Below the pieces are notes generated by a model. That model was not told the origin of the DNA, did not search any database, and saw only the letters and a program-made list of their open reading frames with translations. The position numbers were made by a program, and so were the translations under genes. A stretch of DNA of 64,000 bases, from positions 1 to 64,000 of the forward strand of contig JACRCZ010000086.1 of NCBI GenBank assembly GCA_016218765.1, written 5' to 3'. The DNA comes from Deltaproteobacteria bacterium (GTDB lineage: Bacteria; Myxococcota_A; Polyangia; DRWM01; JAAZOP01). Below are positions 33,400 to 42,465 of the stretch, in pieces. The first letter of the stretch is position 1. Every line of letters starts with the position of its first letter.

Positions 33400-34385
33400 T
33401 AGCAGTACCCGTACTCCACGCCGCCGAAGGTCATCGGCGTGTCGAACGGGTTGCAGGACAGGCCGCCTGAGCAGATCCCCGACGACACGCGGCAGAACGC
33501 GATGCACTCGGTGTCCCCCAAGCCCGAGGTGTCGGCGCACCAGAATCCCGGACGGCAATCGGTGTCATCGACGCAGTACGCGCCCTGCGTGCCGCTGCCG
33601 GAGCCCCCCGTGCAGTCCGTCAGTTTCTCCCCGGTCGAGATGATCTCCAGCGGCCGGCAGGAGGTTCCCGACGGACAACCCGCGTTCGTCATGATGTCGC
33701 AGGCGTGGCTGCAGTAGCCGGGCAGCGCGGCGGAGCCGAGCGGCAGGCAGATCGATCCGCCGCCGCTGCAGTCCGAGGCGGACGTGCAGTAGTCGAAGCA
33801 CATCGCCACCACGCTCGCCGGGTCCGCGGAGAACAGCCCCGCACAGACCGTGCCGGCCATGCACTCGCTGTCGGCCGTGCAGGTCTGGCTCGACGTCGCC
33901 GAGCCCGCCGGCCCGCACAGCTTCTCGACCGTGCCCGGAAGAAGATCGAAGTTCACCGTGCACTTCTCGCCCGCCGCGCACCCGCAGTACGGCCGCAGCC
34001 GGCACGGCGACTCGGGACACGACCCCGAATCCGTCGTTCCCCCGTCGTCCCGCGGCGGCGTCGTGTCGGTGCCCCCGTCGTCCGCCGGCGGCGTCGTGTC
34101 CGTCCCGCCGTCGTCCCGCGGCGGGGTGTCCCCCGCGTCGCTCCCGGACTCCAGCCGGCAGCTCGCGTCGCACCCGTCGTGCGGCAGCCGGTTCCCGTCG
34201 TCGCACTCCTCCCCGATCGAGTAGTTCACGCAGCGGTCGCCGCAGCCGCCCGTTGCCGAGCATACCGGCGGGCGGTAGATGTTGCCCTCCGCCTCCGCAC
34301 AACCCACGCTCAGCCCCCACACGCCCGCCACACCCAAGGCCGCCGACATCGCCAAGGCCGCAAGCCCCCGTACCCTGCCGCTCAT
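33396..34385 (-). CDS. DUF4215-type cysteine-rich lipoprotein
   Basis: A 329-residue protein. The lipoprotein signal ends in GLSVGC. GEECDDGNRLPHDGCDASC (about 58-76) is the DUF4215 Cys repeat typical of myxobacterial surface proteins. A tandem Asp/Gly/Thr linker of three DTTPPxDDGGT units (about 86-117) follows, then many cysteine knots (CTADSECMAGTVC, CTSASDCSGGGSIC, CVDDTDCRPGFWC). It is probably cell-surface anchored. The binding partner is unknown. The gene runs convergent to the previous one, sharing 4 bases at the stops. Confidence 0.85.
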   Translation of the reverse strand: MSGRVRGLAALAMSAALGVAGVWGLSVGCAEAEGNIYRPPVCSATGGCGDRCVNYSIGEECDDGNRLPHDGCDASCRLESGSDAGDTPPRDDGGTDTTPPADDGGTDTTPPRDDGGTTDSGSCPESPCRLRPYCGCAAGEKCTVNFDLLPGTVEKLCGPAGSATSSQTCTADSECMAGTVCAGLFSADPASVVAMCFDYCTSASDCSGGGSICLPLGSAALPGYCSHACDIMTNAGCPSGTSCRPLEIISTGEKLTDCTGGSGSGTQGAYCVDDTDCRPGFWCADTSGLGDTECIAFCRVSSGICSGGLSCNPFDTPMTFGGVEYGYCY

Positions 34386-34541
34386 CTTCGCCTCCCTCGA
34401 CCCGAACGTCCCCCACGCACCCGGATACCCGTTCCCCGCCTCTTCTCCCTCACTCGCGGCGGTCTAGCAGACACCCCCCGATCAGGCAAGTCACCCCACC
34501 TCCCTTGCTACGCGCCGTCACGCCTGCGATTCTCCGCCCGC

Positions 34542-35522
34542 ATGACCCTGTCCTGCTCCGTCACCTCGCTGACCCTCGCGGCGGTGGTTTGCGCCGCCGC
34601 TTGTCCTTCGTCGGGGCCCTCGCCCGTGGTTCCTGCCACGCCGCCGGGAGAGCCGGCGCCGATCCCCATCGGCGACGGCGACCTGGACGCCTTCGCGGCC
34701 CGCGAGTCGGAAGTCGCGCTCTGCCTCCACGGCGCCGGCCCACGTCTGCTCCTTGTCGCGCTCCCCGCCGGCCCGGCCACCGACCTCGCCTGGCCGCTCG
34801 GCCCCGACGATCGCTGCCAGCGCCTTGCCGTCGGCGACGACGCGGTCTGCATCGCCTCGTACGACGGCGGCGTCGCGTGCGCCCCCCGGGACGGCGGTCC
34901 GGATGTCGTCTCCGTCGCCGTCGCCGGTCCGCCCACGGGTCTGGCGTGGGACGGGGCGTCGTTCTGGGCCGCCACCGACGGCGAGGGTCTCTGGCGCTTC
35001 ACGTCATCGGGCGACGCCGAGCGCGTGCTGGACCTGCCCGACGTCATGAGCGGCCTGGTCGCCGGACCCTTCGGCCTGGCCTGGGGCAGCGCCGGCGAGT
35101 TCACGTGGCGCACGCGAACGCTCCGTCGCGGCGCCGGCGACCCGACGTGGATCCGTCCGCCGCTTCCGGTCAACGTGCGATGCGAGGACGAGGCCGAGGT
35201 CTGCGAGTGGGTGAGCACGGCGATCGGGTGGTTTCGCGGAAAAGTCTGGTTCGCCGCCGCCAACGCCCCCGCGCCGCTCTACACCTGGAATCCCGACGAG
35301 GGGCAGTGGCGCGAGTATCACGTGGACGGCGAGGTGCTGGTGGGGCCGGCCGGCGCGTGGGCGGTGTCCGTCGGCGGCGCGGTCCAGCGGTGCCCGGCGA
35401 ACCGCAACCGTTTCGAGCCGGCCGGCGTCGCGCTCGATCCCGGCGAGGCCCTCGGCGCCGCCGCCGGCGGACTGTGGGCCGCCGGGCACGGCGTGCTGCG
35501 CCTGGTGGTCGCCGCCCCGTAA
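34542..35522 (+). CDS. lipoprotein with beta-propeller-like repeats
   Basis: A 326-residue protein; the ATG gives the signal MTLSCSVTSLTLAAVVCAAAC with a lipobox. The mature part contains repeats of the type LAVGDDAVCIASYDGGVAC, PTGLAWDGASFWAATDGEGLWRF and VAGPFGLAWGSAGEFTWR, spaced about 40-50 residues apart, which suggests a six- or seven-bladed propeller. No catalytic motif is evident. It stands alone between the DUF4215 lipoprotein (opposite strand) and the convergent end of the pilT operon. A longer frame reads through its 5' side in phase, but the signal peptide supports this start. Confidence 0.7.
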   Translation: MTLSCSVTSLTLAAVVCAAACPSSGPSPVVPATPPGEPAPIPIGDGDLDAFAARESEVALCLHGAGPRLLLVALPAGPATDLAWPLGPDDRCQRLAVGDDAVCIASYDGGVACAPRDGGPDVVSVAVAGPPTGLAWDGASFWAATDGEGLWRFTSSGDAERVLDLPDVMSGLVAGPFGLAWGSAGEFTWRTRTLRRGAGDPTWIRPPLPVNVRCEDEAEVCEWVSTAIGWFRGKVWFAAANAPAPLYTWNPDEGQWREYHVDGEVLVGPAGAWAVSVGGAVQRCPANRNRFEPAGVALDPGEALGAAAGGLWAAGHGVLRLVVAAP

Positions 35523-35544
35523 GTGGCGTGCGGGGCGCCCCCCT

Positions 35545-36024
35545 CTACTCCTTGTCCGTGCGCCGCCTGAGCTTTGTCTGCGACGTCACCTTCGGGCGCG
35601 GCGGTTTGCCGTCCGCGTTCGGCACGAACCGCACCGTCGTGGTGATTTCGAACTGCAGTGTCGTGAGCAGCCGGGCCAGCTCGTCGGCGAAGTGGCTCGT
35701 CTCGAGGAACTCCCGGAGCTCCTTCGCCACGACCTTCAGGATGGCGTTCTTGGTGTCGTCGAGCTGCGAGCCGACGTAGGCGGCGATCTCCCGGGGCACC
35801 TTGAGATCGCCGAGCGCCGCCCGCAGGGCGGCCCCGCGCTCGCCCTTGCTCACCCGCTCCCAGCCCGCCTCGATCCCGCGGCGCACCATGTCGGCCACCG
35901 CGCCCTCCAGGATCGGCCTCACGCGGCGCGTCCGCGGTCCCTCGTCCTCCGCCTCGGGCTCCGGCTGTGCTCCGCCGCCCGGCGCCGCCTCGGGCGGTCC
36001 CTTCGTCGACTCGTCGTCCGCCAT
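35545..36024 (-). CDS. hypothetical small protein, last gene of the pilT operon
   Basis: A 159-residue soluble-looking protein with no signal. An acidic, Pro-rich first 35 residues are followed by an amphipathic helical part (VADMVRRGIEAGWERV, IAAYVGSQLDDTKNAILKVVAKELREFLE) and a basic end (KLRRRTDKE). This alternation is somewhat like phasin or apolipoprotein-like helical proteins, but I do not recognise a family. It lies 19 bases downstream of the cyclophilin gene on the same strand, in a run of tightly spaced genes that begins with pilT. Its function cannot be inferred. Confidence 0.7.
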   Translation of the reverse strand: MADDESTKGPPEAAPGGGAQPEPEAEDEGPRTRRVRPILEGAVADMVRRGIEAGWERVSKGERGAALRAALGDLKVPREIAAYVGSQLDDTKNAILKVVAKELREFLETSHFADELARLLTTLQFEITTTVRFVPNADGKPPRPKVTSQTKLRRRTDKE

Positions 36025-36043
36025 CGTCCCGCCCCTCCCGCGC

Positions 36044-37023
36044 TCATTCCGCGCGCGTGATCGTCACGTGGCGTATCCACACCGGACTGTATGGCCGATC
36101 GCCGGCGTTCTCGTCGCGGGGAACGGCGACGATCTTCTCGATCACGTCCACGTTGTCGCAGTAGCCGAAGACGACGTAGCCGCCGTCGAGCTGCGAGCGC
36201 CGGCCGACGGTGATGTAGAACTGCGAGCCGTTCGTGTCGGGCCCCGAGTTCGCGTAGGCCAGCGTCCCGGGCCGGTCGTGCAGCAGGTCCGGCAGGATCT
36301 CGCTGGGAAACTGGTAGCCCGGCCCGCCCATCCCGTTGCCGAACAGGTCGCCGCCTTGGGCCATGAAGGTCGGAATCACGCGGTGGAACGTCAGGCCGTC
36401 GTAGTACGGCTCCTTGACCCACGCCTTGCGGCAGGGGTCCCACCACGGCCGCAGGCCGCGCGCCAGTCCGACGAAGTTCGCGACGCCGCGCGGCACCCGG
36501 TCGCCCTCCAGCGCGCAGCTCACCGTTCCCATCGTCGTCTCGATCGTCGCCACCGGACGGCCCGTCCCGGAAATCCCCGCCATCGCCTCGTCCATCGTGA
36601 AATCGCCCGCCTCGGGATCCGGGGTCGAGGGCTCCGCCGCGCGCCGGATCTCGCTCCACGGGCACGGCAGCACCTTCGGCACGTCGCCCGGCGGCGCCGC
36701 GGCCGGTTCCGCGGGCTCGACGGGCTGCGTCGCCCCGCCCGCCGCCGTTCCTCCGCCCCCCTCGCCGGTCCCCGACGAGCCGCCCGCGGTGCCGGCGGCG
36801 CCCGCGGAAGCCGTCCCTTCGCCGGTCGCCCTGCTCCCCGACAGATCCCCTTTCGCCGCCAGACCCGGCTCGGTCCCGCGTTCCGCCGGCTCCCCTTCCG
36901 CCGCCGCGGGCGGGATCGTCGCCGGAATCGACGGGCCGCCGGCGCGCGGCTCCTCCGCCTTCTTCTTGCACGACACCCCCGCCGCCCACAGGCACACCAG
37001 ACACGCCAAGAAGAACCTGCCGT

Positions 37024-37027
<4 letters not shown>
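36044..37027 (-). CDS. cyclophilin-type peptidyl-prolyl isomerase, intact active site
   Basis: A 327-residue exported protein. The signal ends in WAAGVSC, a lipobox-like Cys, then KKK and a long Pro/Ala/Gly linker. The cyclophilin domain (about 180-325) has ETTMGTVSCALEG, YYDGLTFHRVIPTFMAQGGD, GNGMGGPGYQFPSE, LAYANSGPDTNGSQFYITVG and YVVFGYCDN. The catalytic Arg in FHRVIP, the FMAQGGD segment and GSQFYIT are all kept, so it should catalyse proline isomerisation in the periplasm. An insertion GLRPWWDPCRKAWVKEPYYDG, shared by all three neighbours, carries an extra Cys. The start overlaps the previous cyclophilin's stop (ATGA). Confidence 0.93.
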
Positions 37028-37967
<940 letters not shown>

Positions 37968-37983
<16 letters not shown>

Positions 37984-38003
37984 CGGTGTTCATCGGTGGT
38001 TTC
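37968..38003. repeat. ATCGGTGTCCATCGGTG-type interspersed repeat
   Basis: ATCGGTGTCCATCGGTGTTC plus ATCGGTGG is made of a 10-base unit ((A/C)ATCGGTGTT-like) repeated three times. The same element occurs at about 54951-54987 with near identity and as CAGATGGACA variants near 62841-62911. Here it fills the junction between two cyclophilin-like genes and supplies an ATG and part of the upstream stop. Confidence 0.85.
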
Positions 38004-38988
38004 AGTCTCCCCCCTCCCCGCCGTCTCCGGCCGCACCCTCCGGCCGCCAGCGGTAGTACTCGGTCGACGGCCCAACCGCGCGCAGCCAGTGGATCGCGTG
38101 CGGATCGAGATGCCGATCGGGGGCCACGCGTGCGAGCTGGTAGATCGGACTCATCAGGCCGTCGTGCTTGCACTCGCCGAACGCGACCCAGTCCGACGAC
38201 AGGGCGCGTGCCGCGGGCTGGAACTCGCAGGTCCCCTCCATCATCTTCGTCGGCTCGGGCACCTTCCACGCGCAGTCGAGGATCGCGAAGATGCCGGCGC
38301 CACCGTGGCGCGGCATGATCAGCAACCCGGGCTTGTCGAACGGGGCACCGGGCTCCGCCACGTCCGTCGCGAACCCCGCCGCCGCCTCGCACCCGCGGTA
38401 GAGGCAGCCCGCCTCGAGCTTCTCCGTCGGCACGACCGCATGGAACGACGTCTCGTCGTAGTAGGGCTCGCCCCGGACCCACTCGTGCCGGCACGGATGC
38501 CACCAGGCGCGCGCCCCGGTCGCGAGGCCCAGGAAGATCGCCGCGGCGCGGGGCGCCGTCCCCGGCCACACCTCGCACTTGAGGTTGCCCCCCTCGGTCC
38601 GGACGTCGATCGGCACCTTGTCGTGCGGCATGTCCGGGAACAGCGCGAAGATGTCGTCCATGGTGAAACCCGGCTGGGGGTCCGGCTTCGTCGGCTCGAA
38701 CTCCTCCTTCCCCGGGCACAGGAACTCCGCTCGCGCGGGCGCGAGCTCCGCCGGCGGGTGCAGGAGGCTCGCGTCTCCCGACGGCTCGATCACCGCGGCC
38801 ATCGCCCCGTCGGGAAGCTCCACGACGCGCGGCGGGCCGCCGCGACCTGCGCCCGCGTCTTCGCGCTCCTCCACGGCCGCGCCCTTTTCGGGCGGCCTCG
38901 CCGACTTCTTGCAGCCGCCCGAGCCGAACGCGGCAGCGGTCACGACCGACGCCGCCACCATGCCCGTCCACCATGCTTTGCCGCCCAT
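38002..38988 (-). CDS. degenerate cyclophilin-like lipoprotein
   Basis: A 328-residue protein. The signal ends in FGSGGC, followed by KK and an acidic linker. Its C-terminal domain aligns with the two downstream cyclophilins: FTMDDIFALF, TEGGNLKCEVWPGTAPRAAAIFLGLATGARAWWHPCR, YYDETSFHAVVP. The catalytic Arg is Ala (FHAVV), the FMxQGGD segment is replaced by TEKLEAGC and the GSQFF motif by AGIFAILD, so it is probably not an isomerase. It may serve in binding only. It is third in from DUF192 in the pilT operon and lies upstream of the better-preserved copies. Confidence 0.85.
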   Translation of the reverse strand: MGGKAWWTGMVAASVVTAAAFGSGGCKKSARPPEKGAAVEEREDAGAGRGGPPRVVELPDGAMAAVIEPSGDASLLHPPAELAPARAEFLCPGKEEFEPTKPDPQPGFTMDDIFALFPDMPHDKVPIDVRTEGGNLKCEVWPGTAPRAAAIFLGLATGARAWWHPCRHEWVRGEPYYDETSFHAVVPTEKLEAGCLYRGCEAAAGFATDVAEPGAPFDKPGLLIMPRHGGAGIFAILDCAWKVPEPTKMMEGTCEFQPAARALSSDWVAFGECKHDGLMSPIYQLARVAPDRHLDPHAIHWLRAVGPSTEYYRWRPEGAAGDGGEGGD

Positions 38989-39009
38989 CCCGACCTCCCG
39001 CCGGCCCGG

Positions 39010-39627
39010 CTACGCGTCCCCCGACGCCGTGCCCGGCCCCGGCCCGATGATCTCGACCCTCGCCCCTTTGCCGATCCCGTGTTCGAGCGCGAAGCCGCCG
39101 TTGACCTCGAGCACGTAGAGGCTGTCGCCCGGAACCGAACGCGAGGTTTCAGACAGCGGCACGGTCTCCTCGACAACCCCGAGGACCGTGCGCTCCGCAT
39201 CGATGAAGATCATGTCCAGAGGAATGAGAGTATTCCGCATCCAGAACGACTGGTGGCGTGCCGGCGGAGGGAAGACGAAGAGCATGCCGGCGTCGGCGTC
39301 CAGGTGGCGCCGGCACATCAGCCCGAACTGGCGCTGTGCGTCGGTCACGGCGAGCTCCACCCGCACCCGCACCGGCGCGGCTTCGACCGGCCGGACCTCC
39401 ACTTCCCCCGTCCCCAGCGGCGGCAGCTCGGGCGCCTGCGCGCACTCCTCCGGCAGCGGCACGACCGGCTCCGGCTCGCCGGGTTGGCGGCAGCCCCGCA
39501 CGGCCAGCGCCGTGGCGCCCGCGACCAGCAGCCCCCCGACGACGGCGAAGGGCACGTAACGCCGGCGTGACGCGCGAGCGTCCGGACGAGGACCGGACCG
39601 CCGCAGCCTGGAAGCGTGCCTGCCCAC
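39010..39627 (-). CDS. DUF192 family membrane-anchored protein
   Basis: A 205-residue protein with an N-terminal membrane anchor (VPFAVVGGLLVAGATALAV, about 25-43) and a DUF192 domain. Family hallmarks are VELAVTDAQRQFGLMCRRHLDADAGMLFVF, HQSFWMRNTLIPLDMIFID and YVLEVNGGFALEHGIGKGARVEI. DUF192 domains occur alone or next to many envelope genes; their function is not established. It follows pilT by 7 bases and precedes the three cyclophilin-like genes by 21 bases on the same strand. The frame after the Arg-rich start fits a signal-anchor rather than a cleaved signal. Confidence 0.92.
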   Translation of the reverse strand: MGRHASRLRRSGPRPDARASRRRYVPFAVVGGLLVAGATALAVRGCRQPGEPEPVVPLPEECAQAPELPPLGTGEVEVRPVEAAPVRVRVELAVTDAQRQFGLMCRRHLDADAGMLFVFPPPARHQSFWMRNTLIPLDMIFIDAERTVLGVVEETVPLSETSRSVPGDSLYVLEVNGGFALEHGIGKGARVEIIGPGPGTASGDA

Positions 39628-39634
39628 GTCCGCC

Positions 39635-40717
39635 TCAGTCGAAGTGCAGCGCGCGGACGAAGTCCGCGGCGCTGGTCGCGGCCGCCTTGGCCGTGTCCAG
39701 CGTGATCAAGCCGCCGCGCAGCAGGTCGCGCAGGCACTGGTCGAAGGTCTGCATCGCGTACTGGTCGCGGCTCTTCTCGATGATGTCCAGGACCGTGGAG
39801 GCCTTCGTCATCTCCAGCAGCCACTCGCGCACCGTGCCCGTGACGATCATGATCTCCAGCGCCGCCACCCGGCCCTTGCCGTCGGCACGCGGCATCAGCC
39901 GCTGCGAGACGGTGGCGCGCAGGTTGTCCGCCAGCCGCTGGCGCACGAGGAGCTGCTCCTCCGGCGGGAACAGAGCCAGCAGGCGGTCGATCGTCTTCGC
40001 CGCGTCCGGCGTGTGCACGGTGGACAGGACCAGGTGGCCCGTCTCGGCGGCCTTGAGCGCGATGTCGGCCGTCTCGTGGTCGCGGATCTCGCCCACCAGC
40101 ACCACGTCCGGATCCTGCCGCAGCGCCGCGCGCAGCGCGACGGAGAAGTTCTCCGTGTCGCTCCCGATCTCGCGCTGCGAGACCCAGGCCTTGATGTTCT
40201 GGTGCAGGAACTCGATCGGATCCTCGATCGTCACGATGTGCACGGGCTGGTTCTGGTTGATGTGGTGCACCATCGCGGCCAGGGTCGAGGTCTTTCCCGT
40301 GCCGGTCGCGCCCGTGACGAGCACGAGGCCCCGTGCCTGGTCGGCGATCTTGCGCATCACGGGCGGCAGGCCGAGGGACTCGAACGACGGCGGCTTGTCC
40401 GAGATCGTGCGCATGACCAGCGAGAGCGCCCCGCGCTGCCGGTAGATGTTGACCCGGAACCGGCCGACGCCGGGATACGCGTACGCCACGTCCGCGTCAT
40501 TGATCGTGTCCGGCTCCAGGTGCGAGCGCGCCCGCTCCAGCACCAGCCTCACGATCTCGAGCGTGTGCTCGGGCTTGAGCGGGGCGGTCTGCAGCGGGCG
40601 CAGGACGCCATCGATCCGGAACGAGGGCGGAGAGGCGACCTTGAGGTGCACGTCGCTCGCCCGCATGTCCACCGCGTACTTGAGGATCTGCTGGAACTCC
40701 TCGCGCGTCACCGCCAC
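39635..40717 (-). CDS. pilT: PilT/PilU-type twitching motility ATPase
   Basis: A 360-residue hexameric ATPase that retracts type IV pili. Walker A GATGTGKTS lies at about 136-144. The Asp-box part VTIEDPIEFLH, Walker B region DVVLVGEIRD, His box (AAETGHLVLSTVHT) and the C-terminal QRLMPRADGKGRVAALEIM with REWLLEM (cf. the AIRNLI motif) are all present. The length is normal. The gene starts the minus-strand run pilT-DUF192-three cyclophilin-like-unknown. Type IV pilus structural genes are not in the window. PilU cannot be excluded. Confidence 0.95.
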   Translation of the reverse strand: MAVTREEFQQILKYAVDMRASDVHLKVASPPSFRIDGVLRPLQTAPLKPEHTLEIVRLVLERARSHLEPDTINDADVAYAYPGVGRFRVNIYRQRGALSLVMRTISDKPPSFESLGLPPVMRKIADQARGLVLVTGATGTGKTSTLAAMVHHINQNQPVHIVTIEDPIEFLHQNIKAWVSQREIGSDTENFSVALRAALRQDPDVVLVGEIRDHETADIALKAAETGHLVLSTVHTPDAAKTIDRLLALFPPEEQLLVRQRLADNLRATVSQRLMPRADGKGRVAALEIMIVTGTVREWLLEMTKASTVLDIIEKSRDQYAMQTFDQCLRDLLRGGLITLDTAKAAATSAADFVRALHFD

Positions 40718-40778
40718 GACCTCCGCCGGCCCCGCCCCGTCTGGCGGTCGCAGCCTACCGCGAACCCCCCGGCCGCGG

Positions 40779-40920
40779 AAGAGGGAGGGCGCGGAGGGGA
40801 GGGGAGGAGGCGGGGAGGGCTGGGACCGGATTCACCGCTGAGGCGCTGAGGACGCTGAGAGGAACGCTGAGAAGCGTGGGATCGGGGCGGGGAAGGTCAC
40901 CCTGGTCGGGGAGATGCGCC
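40779..40920. repeat. left arm of a long imperfect inverted repeat around the VWA gene
   Basis: Read inverted, it starts GCGCATCTCCCCGACCAGGG, continues through a CCCGCCCCGATCCCA segment, then the CTCAGCG-type direct repeat (CTCAGCGTTCCTCTCAGCG) and a CCGCCTCCTCCCC tail. The right arm at 42240-42396 carries the same parts in the same order with few differences. Confidence 0.9.
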
Positions 40921-40947
40921 CGCAGCCTGCGGCCCGCTGCGGACTCC

Positions 40948-42186
40948 TCAACTCGCGGGGCAACCACCGTCCAGCCGGCCCGGAACGACGAACTCCACGA
41001 TGGTCTCCTGGAGCCGGATGACGCCGTCGCCGCACAGGACCACCCGTAGGCGGTAGCGCCGGGTCTCGTCGTCGGGCGGGAAGGTGTCGCCCCGCAGGTG
41101 GAGGCGGAAGACGACCAGCGTGCCGGGACGCACGTCCAGGAATCGCCCGCCGCCGATCGTCGCACCCTCGGGCGGTTCCGCCCGCAGCGCCACGACGCTC
41201 GCCACGAATTCCCGTGCGTCGCGGTCGTCGCCTGGCACGTCCTCCAGCAGGACGTCCACGTCGAGTAGTCGCTCCTCGGCGAAGGCACGGACCGCATCGA
41301 CGACGCCGTCATCCAGACCCCCGCCGGTCTCATCGATGCGGCGGACGATCGGCGCGCCATCCGCGGTGACCGCTCCCGTAGCCGCGGCGACGGCGAGCAG
41401 ATCCTCCGGCTCGTTCCGCGGGTCGGACCAGACGCCGACGACGCGAATCCCCGCGGCCTGGAGGGCGGACACCGCCTCGTCGAAGGTCGCGGGCGGCGGG
41501 TCGAGCAGCTCCGGATCGTACCGCGCCGGCCACGGCGTCACGCCGTTGTGGAACATCGCGTCGGTGAACAGGACGACCAGCCGTGCCCCGACCGGCCCGT
41601 AGCACGCGTACCCAACCGTCCCGGGGGGACATCGGGCGGGCGGGACGTAGCGTCCGCGGCCGAGGCCCGTGGCGAGCTGGAACAGCGCCTCGACCTGCGA
41701 TTCCGGCCCGTCCATCCCGAACATCGACGGCAGTCCGTCCACGGCCGCCTGTGTCGCCTCCCGATCGTCGGTGCTGACGGACGCGAGGGCGAACGGCACG
41801 TCCCACTCGTAGCCGTACGGCTCGACCGGGAAGTCCGCGAAGAAGGCCACGCTGAGCCGGACGGCGGGAATCGTGCGGATCATCCCCGGGACGATCACGT
41901 CGCGCAGCGTGGAGCGGATCCGATCGATCTCGCCCGCCATCGAGCCGGTCACGTCGACCAGCAGCGTAACTTCGGCCGATGCGAGACGCGCCGCGAAGGA
42001 CAGGTCGAAGGCCCCGGGCCGTTCGTCGTGCGGCAGCTCGACGCACAGGTCCGCCGCCGGGGCGGCGTCGCCCTCGGGCGTCGCGTCCTCCTCCTCGTCG
42101 ACCATCAGTCCGGTCTTGGCGCCGCATGCGAGCGCGACCGTCGTCGCGAGGAGGCACCAAGCGAGCCCGCGCGGCAAGTCACCCAC
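40948..42186 (-). CDS. VWA-domain lipoprotein
   Basis: A 412-residue protein. The signal ends in VALAC. The von Willebrand factor A domain (about 70-290) has a metal-ion-dependent adhesion site DVTGSM (D78, T80, S82), a DIDAS-like IRTIPAVRLSVAFFADF and later VVLFTDAMFHNG and GIRVVGVWSD. The remaining 110 residues have no recognised domain but are beta-rich. Such lipoproteins bind or scaffold other surface proteins. No partner is evident, and the gene is alone between inverted repeats of about 140 bases, its flanks looking like an inserted cassette. Confidence 0.88.
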   Translation of the reverse strand: MGDLPRGLAWCLLATTVALACGAKTGLMVDEEEDATPEGDAAPAADLCVELPHDERPGAFDLSFAARLASAEVTLLVDVTGSMAGEIDRIRSTLRDVIVPGMIRTIPAVRLSVAFFADFPVEPYGYEWDVPFALASVSTDDREATQAAVDGLPSMFGMDGPESQVEALFQLATGLGRGRYVPPARCPPGTVGYACYGPVGARLVVLFTDAMFHNGVTPWPARYDPELLDPPPATFDEAVSALQAAGIRVVGVWSDPRNEPEDLLAVAAATGAVTADGAPIVRRIDETGGGLDDGVVDAVRAFAEERLLDVDVLLEDVPGDDRDAREFVASVVALRAEPPEGATIGGGRFLDVRPGTLVVFRLHLRGDTFPPDDETRRYRLRVVLCGDGVIRLQETIVEFVVPGRLDGGCPAS

Positions 42187-42239
42187 CCGCCAAGCCTGTT
42201 CCGCGCCCCGCGCCGCGTCAAGTGCCGCAGGTGGGCCGG

Positions 42240-42396
42240 GCGCATCTCCCCAACCAGGGTGACCTTTCCCGCCCCGATCCCACCCTTCTCAGCGTTCCTC
42301 TCAGCGTCCTCAGCGCCTCAGCGGCAAGTCGGACGGTCCCAGCGCTCTCCGCCTCCTCCCCTCCCCGCCTCCTCCCCTCCCCTCCGCGCCCTCCCG
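42240..42396. repeat. right arm of a long imperfect inverted repeat around the VWA gene
   Basis: Holds GCGCATCTCCCCAACCAGGG, CCCGCCCCGATCCCA, the CTCAGCG direct repeat and the CCGCCTCCTCCCC tail, inverse to the arm at 40779-40920. A third copy of the CTCAGCG part lies inside the sigma54 activator gene at 47823-47866. Confidence 0.9.
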
Positions 42397-42465
42397 GTAC
42401 GGCGGCTTGCCGGAGGGCGGTGGGTCGGCTACCCTCCCTGCCGCCGGAGTCGAAGGGAGATCACG

